DNA from: Valencia hispanica | Taxonomy: Eukaryota; Chordata; Actinopteri; Cyprinodontiformes; Valenciidae | Length of the DNA: 64,000 bases | Direction: 5' to 3' | NCBI GenBank assembly: GCA_963556495.2 | Contig: OY747703.1 | Coordinates: 33,715,296-33,779,295 of the forward strand | In this document: one piece after another, positions 9,111 through 22,450 of the stretch | Numbering within the stretch: position 1 is the stretch's first letter | Layout of the letters: each line of letters opens with the position of its first letter | Program-made: the position numbers and the translations under genes | The notes under the pieces: generated by a model | What the model saw: only the letters and a program-made list of their open reading frames with translations | What the model was told of the DNA's origin: nothing | Databases searched by the model: none

Positions 9111-12100
9111 TATAGTGTCCAACTATTGCACCTACTGTAAGCAGTCTTTTGGAATTGCTGTTTCATACAGTGATGTTGTGCTAAGGATTGTGAGTTGACA
9201 GAATATCCAGCCCTAGTTGTCACATCTGTTCTTGTTGAACAGATAGTCATGACAATGAGATTAAAATGTGGCTTTATTTTATTAACTAGGAACATAAAGT
9301 GAAGTGTTCTGATTCTTGATCTTTCTTAATACAATTGAAGCTTGAGCTGCATTATGAAGAGATTTTGAGTTGGGAAATAGTATTTTCGGGACATTTTGCA
9401 ATGCAGTCTTGCTGGGGTTTTTTCAGGAAGTAGAAATTAATTTTAAAATGTAAAAAGGAAACACAGAAATGCATGTAATTGAGGATTTTAAGGGATTAAA
9501 AAAATGAGATAATGCAGATACAAACAATCTATAAACTAAAAGTCAATAGAAATTTATGTAAAAGAAAGAGAACTGGAAAATGCTTGGTCTAATCTAATTG
9601 GAATCAGATAGTTGAATGAACAAATGCTAGACAGAAAATCAGGCGAAGAAAAATAAATGCGGTTAAAAATTAAATCATAAATATATGCTGTATGTATGTC
9701 ACTTCTTATTCATTACTTATCATCTTAAGTAGTCTTTAATCTTTTAGCACTCATCACAGATTATTTGGGATAACATTGATGTATTAATCCCTTTTTTCAA
9801 TTTCTGTCTTTATATTTTACCAAACAATAGTCTTATATTTTAAGAACAGGCTTTTTGTCTTATTTTTCAACACAAATATTTTTTGATGCCCATGCATTCA
9901 ATCTTTCATTTGTACTGATTTAACTTCAAAATGAATTCAGCCAATCTCATGTGTAGGTAGTTCTGATGTATATGAAAACCATTGTGGCTATCTTAGTAGC
10001 AGTCATAGCTGATTGTGACGACTGTATACAGGTTTCAGGTTTCAGACATGAGTTTGCTTTAGGGGAGTTTCCCTTTTGCTGTGTTGTCAGAGGTAGCTCA
10101 TCTGCAAACACAAGGCCAAGGCCGTGGAACAGCACACGCCTGGGCACATGAATTGTGGGTTTTGTGCTTCAGCCTAGAGGAACAATTAATCAGACAGCAC
10201 CTGTTTGCTTCTTCTGAAAGTCTGAGTTGCTTTGTTGCCTCCTGTGGTACACAGTTGTAGTAGCTTTAGATAGTTAAGACACTTGTGTCAATACAATAAT
10301 GACAGTTTTTCATGATTTGAAGATAAGAAATCCATAATTGTGCACTTAATCAGAATGATGCAAACGATTCTAAAAGAAGGGGAAATGAACAGGAAAAAAT
10401 GGCTGGCAACTGGAATCAGCCTCTTAATTTTACAACAATGCACTTACCACAGCACTTTTCACTTTGGAAGCAGTGAGAAGGGGACAAATCAAAGTTAGCT
10501 ATTTTCAGTGTCTGTGGGGTGTTAACAAATGAAGTTAGAGGAAGCACAGACATTTGAGAAAATATTTCAAAGAGGAGAGACTTGAGAGAGACATTTATAT
10601 GGACACATGTCAACTGTTGATGCAGGCAGCTACAGCAGAGAGCTAGACTTCAGCAGGTGTTTGTCTTTTTGCTCCTTTGCCATTTCCCACATTTGCTGTT
10701 TTGATAGTTATAAACCTGCCTTTTCTTGGTATGGAAAAGACCCACTGGACATTTGTTTGTACCTGCCAGGGGCACATTTCATAAAATGGTGAAGAAGTTA
10801 ATTGACGGAGAGCTTGAGTATATTCCAGGAGGGATAACCCCCTGTTACAGGAGAGTAGTTTTTATCCTTTTAAGCTTTCAACTTCTGCAATTTAAACATG
10901 ATGAATTCGAAAACATTGACAGGGTTTTGGAAATGCTTGAGCCAAGGTAAGGGTCTTCTTTCACTAGGAAGTACACACAGAGACTTCAGTTTATAGTTAG
11001 TAATGCTAACGCTGAATGTGCTCTGAAAAAATATTTTCTCCTTTACATATTTCTTCTGTTACTTTTCTGTCACCGTTTCATCTCAAACAGATTTTCTTTT
11101 TGGACAAAGATAACCTCGACAAATTCAAAAAGCAGTTTTCAAATGATTCATTTATTAAGGGAAACAAAGCTTTTGAAAGAAACCTGGCTCTGTTAGAAAC
11201 AGTAAATTCCCCCTTATTAATTAATGAATTAGCACTGATTAGCTAGATTTGCATTTAACCAAACTCAATTTCACAGGCCTCAATTCCTTCAGAGCTGTAG
11301 AATAAGGAAGTTACCTAAATAGGTGCTATCTTTCAACATGAAACAAGCTAAAAGGTTACAAAATGGAACACATGTCCTGATCTAAAGACATTCAAGAAAA
11401 CACAAGAAACAAAGTCGTTGACATTTAATAGTCTGGTAAAGGTTTCAAAACCACAATAGACAAATTGAGAAAAACATAGCTCACTTGAGAACCTTCCAAG
11501 GAGTGGCTGTCCTATCAAAATTGTTCCAAGAGTGCATTGACAATTCATCCTAAGCATCCATGCTCCAACCCATGTCTGACCTCATGAACAGAAGATCATT
11601 AGGTTCCGATTTCAATCAGTTCTCCCCCGACTTTTCACTTCTAGTGTCACATTCTGATCTCTGTCTTTATCGCTGATTGCCCCAGCCACTCATTTCTCAA
11701 GTGTGGCTCTGTGTGACACAGTATAGAATGAGTCATCTTTATTGTCAAATACCCACATCTTCTTTTTCATCTGCTCAGACCTCTAACCTTTCTTGGATCC
11801 CTTGTGGCTCACCTCTTTTCTTTGTATATACTCTAAAACCACAATGGATTTAATTTTATCTCTCCTTCCAGCGAAAGTGTCTTGTTGCAGCCTTACAAAG
11901 GCTTTACATCAGAATGATTGTCTGGGTGTTAAACCAACGTCTCCTTGGAGCATTCATCGCCTCTCACCTCTTTACCTCCATTCATCTGTCTCTCCTGAGA
12001 GTGCTGTTTGTATCTCTGTCATCGCAGTGTTGCTGCTAGCACTCTGTGTGGCTGCTCTGCAGTGCAAATAAAAAGTTTGATCACCACGCTGTCCTCCTTT

Positions 12101-13605
12101 TTTAGCTAATTTCTTTTGCAGTGTTAGTCAGTTCTGGTCTGGATGTTAATCACAAGTGTGCTGACGGATGGTTTCCCTAGGGGTCAAGGTTGATAAAGAG
12201 GAGGTCATTGACTAATTTCATGATCAGAGTTCAGTGGTTCATCAGAAGCTGAGTGTTATATCAGCAGATTGGGGTTTGAAGTCGTTCACAAGCTGAGGTG
12301 CTTGGTGCAGAGAAATATGGCTTTTTAATATGTAATATACAACATTTTAGTGTGTCCCAAAATGAAGGAAAAAAATTATTGTTGCCATAGAAACAAAAAG
12401 CTGCCTTTTGAAGCTTAAGCTGCTGTTGTTTTTTTATTGTTATTTTGGGTGGGGGGTACTTTCTGTCAGAGGTCTTCCAAGCGCTGACAGTGATGTTTTA
12501 CTCAGATCAGATGGTTGAATCCCTCAAATATATTTATTTGCAATTACAATTAATTCCGTGTATCACCCTGGTTTTGTAAATCCTGAACACATGCTTATCT
12601 GACATCAGCAGCTACGTCAAAATGACCCAAAAAAGCTGAGTTGCCTCTGGAAAAGCACATGGTTAAATATAGCAGCTACATGTGCTGTTGTGATGTGGAA
12701 AAGGATTCAGGACTGCAGCAGTCACAATGTATGTGTGGGATGGTGGTTGGGATTGCTCTGTGCAAGGACAGTGGAGTTACTTCCACCTACCATCCTAACC
12801 AACCAGGCAGAGAGATCATGCATGCTGAAAACTGGTCCTGTAGTCGGAGGACGAACAGCAGCACATAAGGCTGTGCTGCTGGCTCCGACATTGGCATGAG
12901 TCTGGTGTTACTGCATCACACTGGGTGACAGGCCAGAGGTCCTCTGACCTTCCTGTCTTACCCACAAGGGGAAGCACAACAGCTGGGTAGCCTTGCTGTG
13001 CATTACCTCCCCCGGCACATAGCACAGTCTGTTGGAAGAGCTGAAAGAGAAAGCTGTCGATAGAGACGACAGTGTGAGTGAGGACATACGAACAGGAAGC
13101 AGATGTATTTTTTTCTTCTTCCTGTCTTGTCTTGCTTTCATTACTTCCTTTTTGCTCCTGCACAACTGTAGCTTGTCTAAGAATATTTATCTGCAAAGCT
13201 GTTGCCATCACGTCGGAGTGTTCTAACTGCTTGTAACCCGACTCTACCCTTTAGTTCCCTCTTTTTGTGCAATACACTTCAGGGCCATATTGACTGCAAA
13301 TAAGTTTAACATATCATACGTACTGTCACTGCTGAAATTTTGTTACTTAAAGTTACATTTTTTTTTAGGAAGAAACTACAACGTTTACTGTGCATACACT
13401 AGGCTCTACATTTCTTGTGACACTTTTTTCCTTTTTGTATTTATTGTGCAAGAATTTGTTAAAAGCCTTAAAATCCTTTGTTACATAATCTCAAACAGAA
13501 AATCCATGAAAAGACACCAAAATCATCGGTGAATTAACAATTTCTGCAAAATAAATGTAACTAAAACGTTGTATTTATTTATACTTTATTGCTTCGGCTG
13601 ATCTA
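9111..13605. other. Unique-looking AT-rich DNA, no gene recognised
   Basis: I see no domain, RNA gene or transposon end here. Short open frames (for example 10726-10950, 11793-12071 and 12816-13211) lack any family resemblance and have no splice or promoter support. This may be intronic or intergenic host DNA. Confidence 0.5.
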
Positions 13606-13990
13606 AGTGTCTAGGAACTCTTAGAACCTCATGCCTACTGTTAGGTACGGTGGAGGATCTGAGATGCTGTGGGTCTGTTACTCTTCCAAAGGTCCTGGAA
13701 ACCTTGAAAGAGTTTCTGACATCATGGACTCTTTAAAATAGCAGGACAATAAAAATCTAGTTTCCAAACTAAAAATAAATAATCACTGGGCCTTTCAGCA
13801 GGATAAGGTTCTAAAACATATGGCCAAATCGAGAAAATTTATTCACCAGACACAAAGTCCACCTTCATCCATGTCCACCTCAACTCCTAGGTGTAAATCC
13901 TATAGACGATTTGTGGGGGGAGCTGAATAGAAGGGAGAACTCAGAGACATGGTAGAGGTATTGTTTAACGAGGATTGCTCAAACATCCGT
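13606..13990 (+). pseudogene. Tc1/mariner transposase relic
   Basis: Plus-strand remnant of a Tc1-like transposase. Landmarks are GTACGGTGGAGGATCTGAGA (the KYGGGSxM region) near 13647, a SSKGPGNLERV segment, HWAFQQDKVLKHMAKS (second catalytic region, FQQDNDPKH) near 13785-13830, and CKSYRRFVGGAE-like sequence where PDLNPIENLWGEL is expected, near 13890-13925. Frameshifts and stops are scattered throughout and the N-terminal half is missing. No inverted repeats were seen. It abuts the left end of the repeat starting at about 14003. Confidence 0.7.
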
Positions 13991-14002
13991 CTCTCAGAGT
14001 GC

Positions 14003-14660
14003 TTTCACACCTGCAGCATTTGGTTCGATTAAAACGAACTCAAGTACGGTTCATTTGCTAGTATGGTTCGTTTGAGCTGGTGTGAATGTGGATTAGTGAG
14101 ATTTGGTCCAGACTAACGAACCAAACTGACTCAGGTGTGAACACAAACCAGCCTCGGTTCGGTCCAACTTCCTGATAAAAGCCCTTTTTGTTCTATGTAG
14201 GCATCCGTAGCGCGCTGCGCTTTGCACTGTGGGAGGCACCGTTTCTGTGTTGTAACTTGTTAGCATTAGCGCCAACTATGAATCGTGGTCAAACGTGGAG
14301 TCGGGAGGAAGTCGAGTGCTTCATCGAGATTTGGTCGATTAAATGTAAATATAATCTATTACGACCACCACAACAAGAAGACAAGCGCAATCCATCTGTG
14401 TATGCAGAGCCAAGTCTGTTTATTTATGGGAGTTTCACCTCGTCTGCCTGACATCATGCATCCGTTTCCTGTTTGTCTTTTTCTTGGACTTTCTTTCTGC
14501 AATTCTTGCTACAGCGCTACCACACGCAAGGAGGATATACAGCGTGTAAAAGTTTAGTTTGTTTGTCAAAAGTGAAATGTGAACACGAACCGCACCAGCT
14601 CAAAGTTGCAACAATGTTGTAAAATTGGTCCCCAGTCGTACCGAGTCCAACAGACTTCCC
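14003..14660 (+). mobile_element. Dispersed DNA-transposon-like repeat (GTGCTTTCACACCTG family)
   Basis: This block begins GAGTGCTTTCACACCTGCAG and contains several GTTCG/CGAAC motifs in both orientations. It shares sequence with 43885-44475 and 59448-59680. The best shared segment near its right end is GCAACAATGTTGTAAA(A)TTGGTCC, which recurs at about 44425-44445. The start resembles the ends of fish DNA transposons whose termini read like GTGCTTTCACACC, but no intact inverted end or target duplication was found. A short coding remnant lies at 14278-14340. Superfamily is uncertain. Confidence 0.55.
14278..14340 (+). pseudogene. Myb/SANT-like reading-frame remnant
   Basis: The frame from ATG at 14278 reads MNRGQTWSREEVECFIEIWS before drifting. 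The pattern W-x2-EEV-x2-FI-x-IWS is that of the first helix of Myb/SANT- or MADF-like domains, which accompany the transposase in PIF/Harbinger-type elements of fish. Only about 20 residues are convincing. It may be the start of the second protein of the parent transposon. Confidence 0.4.
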
Positions 14661-15094
14661 CTCTGCAAAAAATGTGTCTCCATTAAATTTTCACAGTGGG
14701 AGCCTGTAATTGTGAGGGCAACATGCCAATGAGGAGTGGAGGTTAGCATCGCTGGTTGGTGGGTGGATACATGCTGGATGTCAGATCAACCCCAACATTT
14801 AATCAGTTGTTCCTGATCCCATTGCAACATTTCCTGAAAATTAAATTGAAATCCGTCCTTACCTTTTTGAGTTATTTGCTAAAAGACACACAAACGGGCA
14901 CGAAAATATTACCTTCTGGCAGAGGTAAATATTATTTTAACACAAGGTTTTCTTGGCCCTAGACCCTGTGCCTAGAGGATTGGTGTAGGCCTCTCTGTGA
15001 GCAACATTTGGCACCAACTAAGACGGTGCATAAGGAAGTCTGTGTTTATCATGATCATCAGGTATTACTCATACACACAGCTGTGTATATGTTA
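14661..15094. other. Spacer, nothing recognised
   Basis: AT-rich DNA with no recognisable coding or repeat signature. Confidence 0.4.
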
Positions 15095-15430
15095 GATGCA
15101 AAGGCAAGGCAAATTCATTTAAATAGGATCATTTTAACAACAAGGCAATTCAAAGTGTTTTTAAACAATGAAAACATAAAACATCAGGCAAACATCACAT
15201 TGCAGTGGCAGAATAAAGTAAAGTTATGAAAATATAAGGAATGATGTGTCAGTTATTAATCAAAGGCAACTCTAAACAAATGGGATTTTAGCCTTTTTAT
15301 TTAAAGGACCTCAGTGTTTCACAATTTTTTTTGCAGTTTTCTGGAAGTTTGTCCCAGATTAGAAGCACTTAAAAACTGAATGCTGCTTCTTTGTGTTTGG
15401 TTGTGATTCCGGGGATGCGGACTAGACATG
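15095..15430 (-). mobile_element. LINE 3' end (Rex1/L2-like), minus strand
   Basis: From the left, the plus strand shows GGCAAGGCAAATTCATTTAA and CAAGGCAATTCAAAGTG, the reverse complement of the 3' terminus of an abundant fish LINE. At 15305-15370 the minus strand then has the WNKLP-type C-terminal motif, as at 8420-8530. The stretch thus reads 3' end, 3' UTR, then ORF2 C-terminus on the minus strand, and is 5'-truncated at about 15430. It is heavily mutated. Confidence 0.65.
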
Positions 15431-15532
15431 AGCCAGAACCTGAGTGGTCTGGTAGGTTGATACAACAAACAAAAGTACTTTAAAGTCTATTCTCTGAGCT
15501 ACAGGGAGGCAGTCTGAAGATTCAAGTCTTGA

Positions 15533-15535
<3 letters not shown>

Positions 15536-15602
<67 letters not shown>
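15536..15602 (+). repeat. (TA)n microsatellite, about 33 units
   Basis: A pure TA run of about 67 bp. Apparent Tyr-Ile protein frames across it are artefacts. Confidence 0.97.
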
Positions 15603-15607
<5 letters not shown>

Positions 15608-15836
15608 GGTTGACTAGTGCCGCGAGTAGTTGACCTAACCGATGAGGTCGAATATGAAATATTGTCGACGTCAGTGTTTGCCGTCGAGCATAAAGTTTCA
15701 AAGGACCAAAACAACATGTTTCTCCCAAACCACTAGATGGCGCAGCGCGCTTTAGTCGCAGACTTCCACTTAACTCAGATGACGGCCTTCCCAGTTAATA
15801 TACAGTCTATGGTGAAGACGAAGTGATGGTTTCTCA

Positions 15837-15876
15837 ACCATAGACATATATAAACACATTTATATATGTCTATGGT
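15837..15876. repeat. Perfect 18-bp inverted repeat with 4-bp loop
   Basis: ACCATAGACATATATAAA (15837-15854), loop CACA, then its exact reverse complement (15859-15876). A related half-site, TACAGTCTATGG, lies just upstream at 15801-15812. This could be a fold-back MITE end or a cruciform-prone site. Confidence 0.85.
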
Positions 15877-17078
<1,202 letters not shown>

Positions 17079-17129
17079 ATGTAACTAAAATTTGTGACCT
17101 AAACAAGACAAATGTCTGTACACGCTTAA

Positions 17130-17668
17130 AGTTGCAGTCCGGAGAATATATTTATGTATCAAAGTTTTATAAATCTTTAAAATGATAGAGGGGTTCAATA
17201 CTATGATAAAAGGCTAATGCTCCACAACACTTATTTTTCTTAATCCCACCTTCCTCCCGTAGACCCCTATGCATTTCACACTGGGCGCTGAATTTCTTTA
17301 GTCAATAGAATTCGAATTTTCACATTGTCGGCTGTCAATCAACTTGCATGTGGATCGTGCAAACATGTGAACATGGAGCCGTGCGCACAGATCGCTCCGT
17401 GTCTTCCTGTTTACAGTCGCCATATTGTGAGAGAGCACCAGTCATGCAGAAGTTGCTCACCTCCTAGCAAAAATACAATCGGGTGGTGCTCAATAGCGCG
17501 TCCTGCTTACTTCTTTGATTCGCTGTGTCGCCACAGGTGATGCACGTGCACAACTGCTGCGGTGGGGTGGAGGGGGGCAAGGGGAGGGGAGAGGTAAGTG
17601 TTTTGGGAGGGGCCTTGGTACGTCAGATTCAAAAAATCTCTTTCCCTCAAATACTCCGGACTGCAGCT
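17130..17668. mobile_element. TTAA-flanked MITE, probably Kolobok-type
   Basis: The left end reads AGTTGCAGTCCGGAGAAT and the right end is the inverted form, with CTCCGGACTGCAGCT at 17654-17668; the termini match over about 15 bp with one mismatch. Both sides are flanked by TTAA (17126-17129 and 17669-17672). A TTAA duplication with AG-initial termini fits the Kolobok superfamily (piggyBac also uses TTAA but usually has CCC/CCT ends). The 539-bp interior has no transposase and is locally rich in CpG. It is therefore non-autonomous. Confidence 0.7.
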
Positions 17669-17672
17669 TTAA

Positions 17673-18669
17673 GACTTCTTAAGTCTAAACTTGAGAAGAA
17701 TAAATGTAATATGAGTTTTTATGATTTCTATTACCCAGCAAAAAAATTGTGCCACACAGACATTTAAAAATTGGTAGGAGCTTAAAGTTAATGTAACTTC
17801 GTATTGTTAGCTAGCCCGGCAAGAAGTCTTTATTGTTGATTCTGTCAGCACATCAGGGCAACTCAAAACTACTTTCTTCCTTTTGTCCTTCAAAATAAGA
17901 GTCTTAAATGTAGACGCCGGATGCCAGGATTAGAAACCTTCTAAGTAATCGCATAAACTTTCCACCAGAAGAAGCTGTATGCTGACAGGCTTCACTTAGA
18001 CAAGAAATAATGTGCCTTTTTAATATGTGAGTTCTTGTTACATCCCTAGTAGACATAAAAGCCTGAGGAGACAAAATGGCAGAAAAAGTTCAATTTTCTG
18101 GTCAGCCTGCATTTTCTTTGCAGAGTTATGACCCTGTCCTTTAGTATTTTTAGCCCTTAGGATAACTGAAGACTTTTTTTCTACACAGCCACAACCCAAA
18201 CAATGTCTTCCATCATTTGTCTTCAGAAAATTAGGACTTGGGCTGAGGTAAAAGTGCTGAGGTATGAATGAAGGCAGGGATGCTTTTACCCATTATTCTG
18301 TTCTCTTAGCACTTTCTTGTTGCTGACTTGTCAGATCACATCAGGGGGAAGTTTGCTCCCGAGGTTACCCCAGGCAGAGTCCAGTGTCATCTAGACAGAG
18401 TGCAATATGATTGTGTGTCTGTGTGAGAAAAGGGATTTGGTTGAATTAGGAGGAAATTACACACACATGCAGATGACATGAAGAGGTCTTCGTGTGCCTC
18501 TCCTCATTTTTATTTTTTCAAGGGCTCTGGCAGTATATGTGTAGCATTTATTCCTGCAGGATTGTTATGTCAGCTTTACATAATATGACTGCACAGACCG
18601 GCAGACAGCATTGCCTATTTGAAATGTAATTAGCAAATGAGTATACATATTAGCAGCATCTTGTAGAGG
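17673..18669. other. Spacer, nothing recognised
   Basis: AT-rich DNA with no recognised gene, RNA or transposon terminus. Confidence 0.45.
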
Positions 18670-18677
18670 GGTAAAAT

Positions 18678-21200
18678 CAGGGGTGTGCCATCTTGGGTGC
18701 CTCACTATTTCGATTCGATTACGATGCGTGTGTTACGATTCGATTATAAAATGATTATTTGTGCTGCATATTTTTTCCCCATTTAGAGTTTTTTTCTTCA
18801 TTCCTTCCATGGCTACTTTCTACTCTTAAATCCATTTAGTTTCCATCAATTAAAGTAACAAAACCATTTGATGTCCTGTCTTTTAGTCATGCCAAACCAC
18901 AAATAAAACCAAAAAATGTCCAAAATGTTTCATAGTCATATCAAGGTCAGATTTTCAATGAAAGCTAAAGGAAATGTGTGTTGGCAATTTAAATATAATA
19001 TTGGGTGACCCTATTTTGATTTCCATAAAAGAGGAAACTTAACTTAAACACATAAATTATATTCTATTTACTTAAATAAGACTTTTGATTTTAACATATT
19101 TAAAGTGTTCCTGCTTTATATGGTTGGAAAGAATAATTAAATAACTTCAGATCAGCTTTTACAAGTCAATCATTACAGAAATGACTTTAAATTTTAAACA
19201 GAAGTAATTAATCTTCTGTGTTAGAAAATAAACATATAACAATAATAGCTCCCTTTTTAAGTCATACAGGACAAAAATTACACAAAAATCTGAAATTATA
19301 TTCTGAGAAAATAAGTTATTTTTCTATTTAGAGTAATAGAAAATAAAAAGCAGCCTTCTCCCAAAGACACTTAAAGTGTATAACCCAGTCTCTTTTTTTT
19401 CTCTCTTTGCCGTCAATTTAATACATGAACTCTAACTTAGCACAGCGTTTTCATAATTTTTACATCCGTTTGCCAACTGTCATAGACAGAAACCAATCGG
19501 CGAGCTATGAGTATGATGCTCTCCGCCCCACATTAGTCGTGACCAGGATGGTTGATGGAAATTTCCTTCGTGTTTCATACTTAAAGCTACATTTGGACTG
19601 ACATCTGGTAAACATGAGCTGCCTGCTCTGTCCGAAAAAGTGGACATGTCCGGGGAAAAAAAGATGTTGCTGGTAGAGCTGAAGATCTTTGCCCGAACCC
19701 GTCGGGACCTGTCGGGAACCGTCGGGAACCGACTGGTCGGGCCGGGTTGGGGCTTAATTTCTATCATTTTCCACGGGCATGGGCCAGGCTCGGGTTTTAG
19801 CGGTCAGGTGATCATCTCATTAGTGCGAACTAATGGTGTTAATAAAATTCCCGAAAATGTCCAGGTTTACTTATAAACCCCAGCACTGGGCCACTAATAT
19901 TATTCCGATCTACCTGTCAAGATGTTGCATGCACACCGCATGCGTCATGATGAGAAAGACCCAGGCGTCAGGCCACTCCTTCTCTCAGATCAAAACAGAA
20001 AACATGCTCTGACTGCTGCACTGTGCTCTCAGACAGAAAATGCTGAAGTGTAAATGTTCTATTACCAGACATCCCAAGTCTCAAGTTGCAGAAGTCTCCT
20101 GCATTTATATAGCAGCTCCCTGAAGCCCACAAGTCGGAAAAAATCTCCCGAAATCTAGAGCAAGCGGTCAAGAGCGCACACAGAAATGCACGCAGACGAG
20201 ACAGACTTTTACGCAACAGAAGCAGTTATTATTCTCTAAGCCACTGACAAGGTCCTCTTTTTGGGTTTTCAGACTATGGTCAACCTATAAAAAGTAAAAT
20301 GTCATCATCCATTTTCAGGGATATTTCAGTTTGTTTTCAGAGTTCATAGTTTTTATTCCATCTTTCAAACAGACATTATTTGATTTCATGTCGGCAGCGC
20401 GCCGCGTTTTCAAAATGGTACGACCAGTCCAGATGTGTTTTTGTTTGCAAATTATTTAATCTGATAATAAGTAGGCCTTCAGCTTCTTTATGTTCATGTT
20501 TAAAGAGGGCTGGCTTGTGCAATAGCCTTTATTTTAGAGGTTATGCATGTGAGATAGCCTAATTGACTGTACTCATTTTATTTCATAAAGCTGCAGACTT
20601 AAAAAAAAAAGATTATAAATCGACATGCCTTGATATTATTCTTATAGGCAGGGCCTCATTTATCATTTTAAGCTTCAGATAATTGGCCTATTTCAAACAT
20701 TTGCCCAGTAAATTGAAAACCTGCCGGTCATGTTGTCTGGTGCCATTTTTTTCTAGTGGTAAACCCTGATGTGTGACTTTTGAATAATGTCGGGTTGTAA
20801 TCGGGTTCGGGCTTTAATAAGCTGTCAATCAAAATATACTCTTCGGGCTCGGGCTGTATTCTCTTGGGCTCGGGCCGGGTCGGGCCCAACTTTTAAGGCC
20901 CGATTACGGCTCTAGTTGCTGGTAACATGATGCACAACAACAAAGCTTCTTTCATAACTAAAGTGCAAAATATTTGCTGTATTTTGTAAATTTCGCACTG
21001 CATGGCTGAAAGACTAGCTGCAGCCATGATGTTTGCCCAGGCCATCCCCTAAAAACGTCCGTACGGCATACCAGACTATTATGTTTTTCTCATTTATTTT
21101 TATGAAAAATAATAGTTTTTTGAACACTTTTAAATCTCTATCGTTTTTGCACATTTCACCTCGCAAGTAATTGATTTATGGTGAATCGGCACACCCCCTA
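18678..21200 (+). mobile_element. hAT element (outer), 2523 bp including a nested hAT
   Basis: Left terminus CAGGGGTGTGCCATCTTGGG; right terminus GGCACACCCCCTA, its imperfect inverted copy. Both sides carry the same 8 bases, GGTAAAAT (18670-18677 and 21201-21208), a perfect hAT-type target duplication. The left 650 bp recurs at 60165-60875, and a shorter piece recurs at 25569-25725. No transposase domain was recognised, so it is non-autonomous or internally deleted. Excluding the nested element and its duplicated 8 bp, the element would be about 1.27 kb. Strand is given relative to the copy with the CCATCTTGGGTGCC end first. Confidence 0.92.
19674..20914. mobile_element. hAT element (inner), 1241 bp, GTTGCTGG target duplication
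   Basis: Left end TAGAGCTGAAGATC, right end CGATTACGGCTCTA; the outermost bases are an inverted pair (TAGAGC/GCTCTA). The flanks are GTTGCTGG at 19666-19673 and again at 20915-20922, a perfect 8-bp duplication. Subterminal regions at both ends are unusually rich in CGGG/CCCG words (CGGGCTCGGG, GTCGGGAACC), likely the binding sites of its transposase. The centre is AT-rich, with no coding signature except short frames. It sits wholly inside the outer hAT and is therefore younger. Confidence 0.92.
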
Positions 21201-21208
21201 GGTAAAAT

Positions 21209-22352
21209 TAGGCATATTAACACTCATAACAGTAGATACTATTTTTTGGCCAAATTCATTACGGGAGTGTCAGAGAAACCAAAACATGTCACAGAGGACA
21301 TTTTTAACAAGATAATGAGGCTTATTATCCCACACACAGGCAAACTACAGTGAAATACAACAGACTTAATGTTAAGGGACCGTAATGGATTTGAAAATTG
21401 TTCTTTTCTAATAGGTAAGAAAGAAAATAAGTACATTTTTGGCTGAGGAACAAAAATAAGACGAGGGCCATCAGGGAGTGCATCTCCTGCCAGGCCTGTA
21501 GGCTATTTCCTACATTTTTGGATTTGTTTCAAAAGGGAAAAATACTTTACACATGTATTTCTTAAAACAGGTGTGTAGGACAAGTCACTTTCTCTAAATT
21601 AAACAAAAAAAACCTCCTGCAACATGTTGCATTAAAAATATATTAAAAGGAAATTTATATTGATAAATGGACTTATACCTGAGGACATTACTGTTTCATC
21701 ATTTTAACTATATGGAACCTATTGTAACGATAGGGATTATAATATAGTGCCCCTTTTATCATGTTTAATAAAAGTCAGCTTAGTTGTTTTTGACTTTCAG
21801 GTTGTGCTTTGAATTTTTCTAAATATATTTCTCCAATGACCTGATGGAATCACATCTATCCCATTTTCATTCAATAAGTAGTAGGGGAGTAATACATCAT
21901 TAATATGATGAAATAATATTTTTTTATGATAAAGATCAGGGTCCATTAATTTTCTGTTCTAATTTTATCCTGTACCATGTTAGGAGGGGGCTGGTGTCTG
22001 TTTCAGAAGTAGCAATACAGACAGTCAAAACATACTACCATGCGCACACACACACACACACACACACTCACCAAAGTCGAACGAATAATTGCCAATGCTG
22101 AGTGTTTGTAGACAAAGCAGAAATTTGAAGTACCCAGAAAAGAATTACACCCAAGGTCATGTCAGCTATAAATAGAAAGGGCACCTGGTTAAAAAACCTA
22201 AACCCAAAATCTTCCTTAGTACTAGTAACCATCCAGCCACCCGTTCACTATAAATCAACAATTTTATCACGATAAGAAATTTTTAATAATAATACAATGA
22301 ATGCCCACCCCTAAGTGAAGGGAACATTTATCTTTGGTAAAAAATTGTAAAA
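21209..22352. other. Spacer with a (CA)n tract
   Basis: AT-rich DNA without a recognised gene. It contains a CA microsatellite at about 22045-22068. Confidence 0.45.
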
Positions 22353-22450
22353 TGGCCTGTACTTGTATAGCGCTTTATTTAGTCTGTGAGGACCCCAAAG
22401 CGCTTCACACTACATGGATTCATTCACCCATTCACACACACATTCACACA
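22353..22450 (-). mobile_element. V-SINE-like 3' module, minus strand
   Basis: The plus strand GGCCTGTACTTGTATAGCGC...CCCCAAAGCGCTTCACACTA followed by ATTCACCC/CATTCACAC units is the reverse complement of the 3' part of the SINE at 39622-39942 (GTAAAGCGCTTTGGGG...CTATACAAATACAGGCC). The tRNA-like head is missing. It is a fragment of a very abundant percomorph-type SINE. Confidence 0.75.

Noticed and set aside
10726..10950. A possible host exon (MVWKRPTGHLFVPARGTF...)
   Set aside because: No family resemblance, no splice sites that I could defend, and length within chance expectation.
15522..15728. Tyr-Ile repeat protein on the minus strand
   Set aside because: It is the translation of a TA microsatellite.
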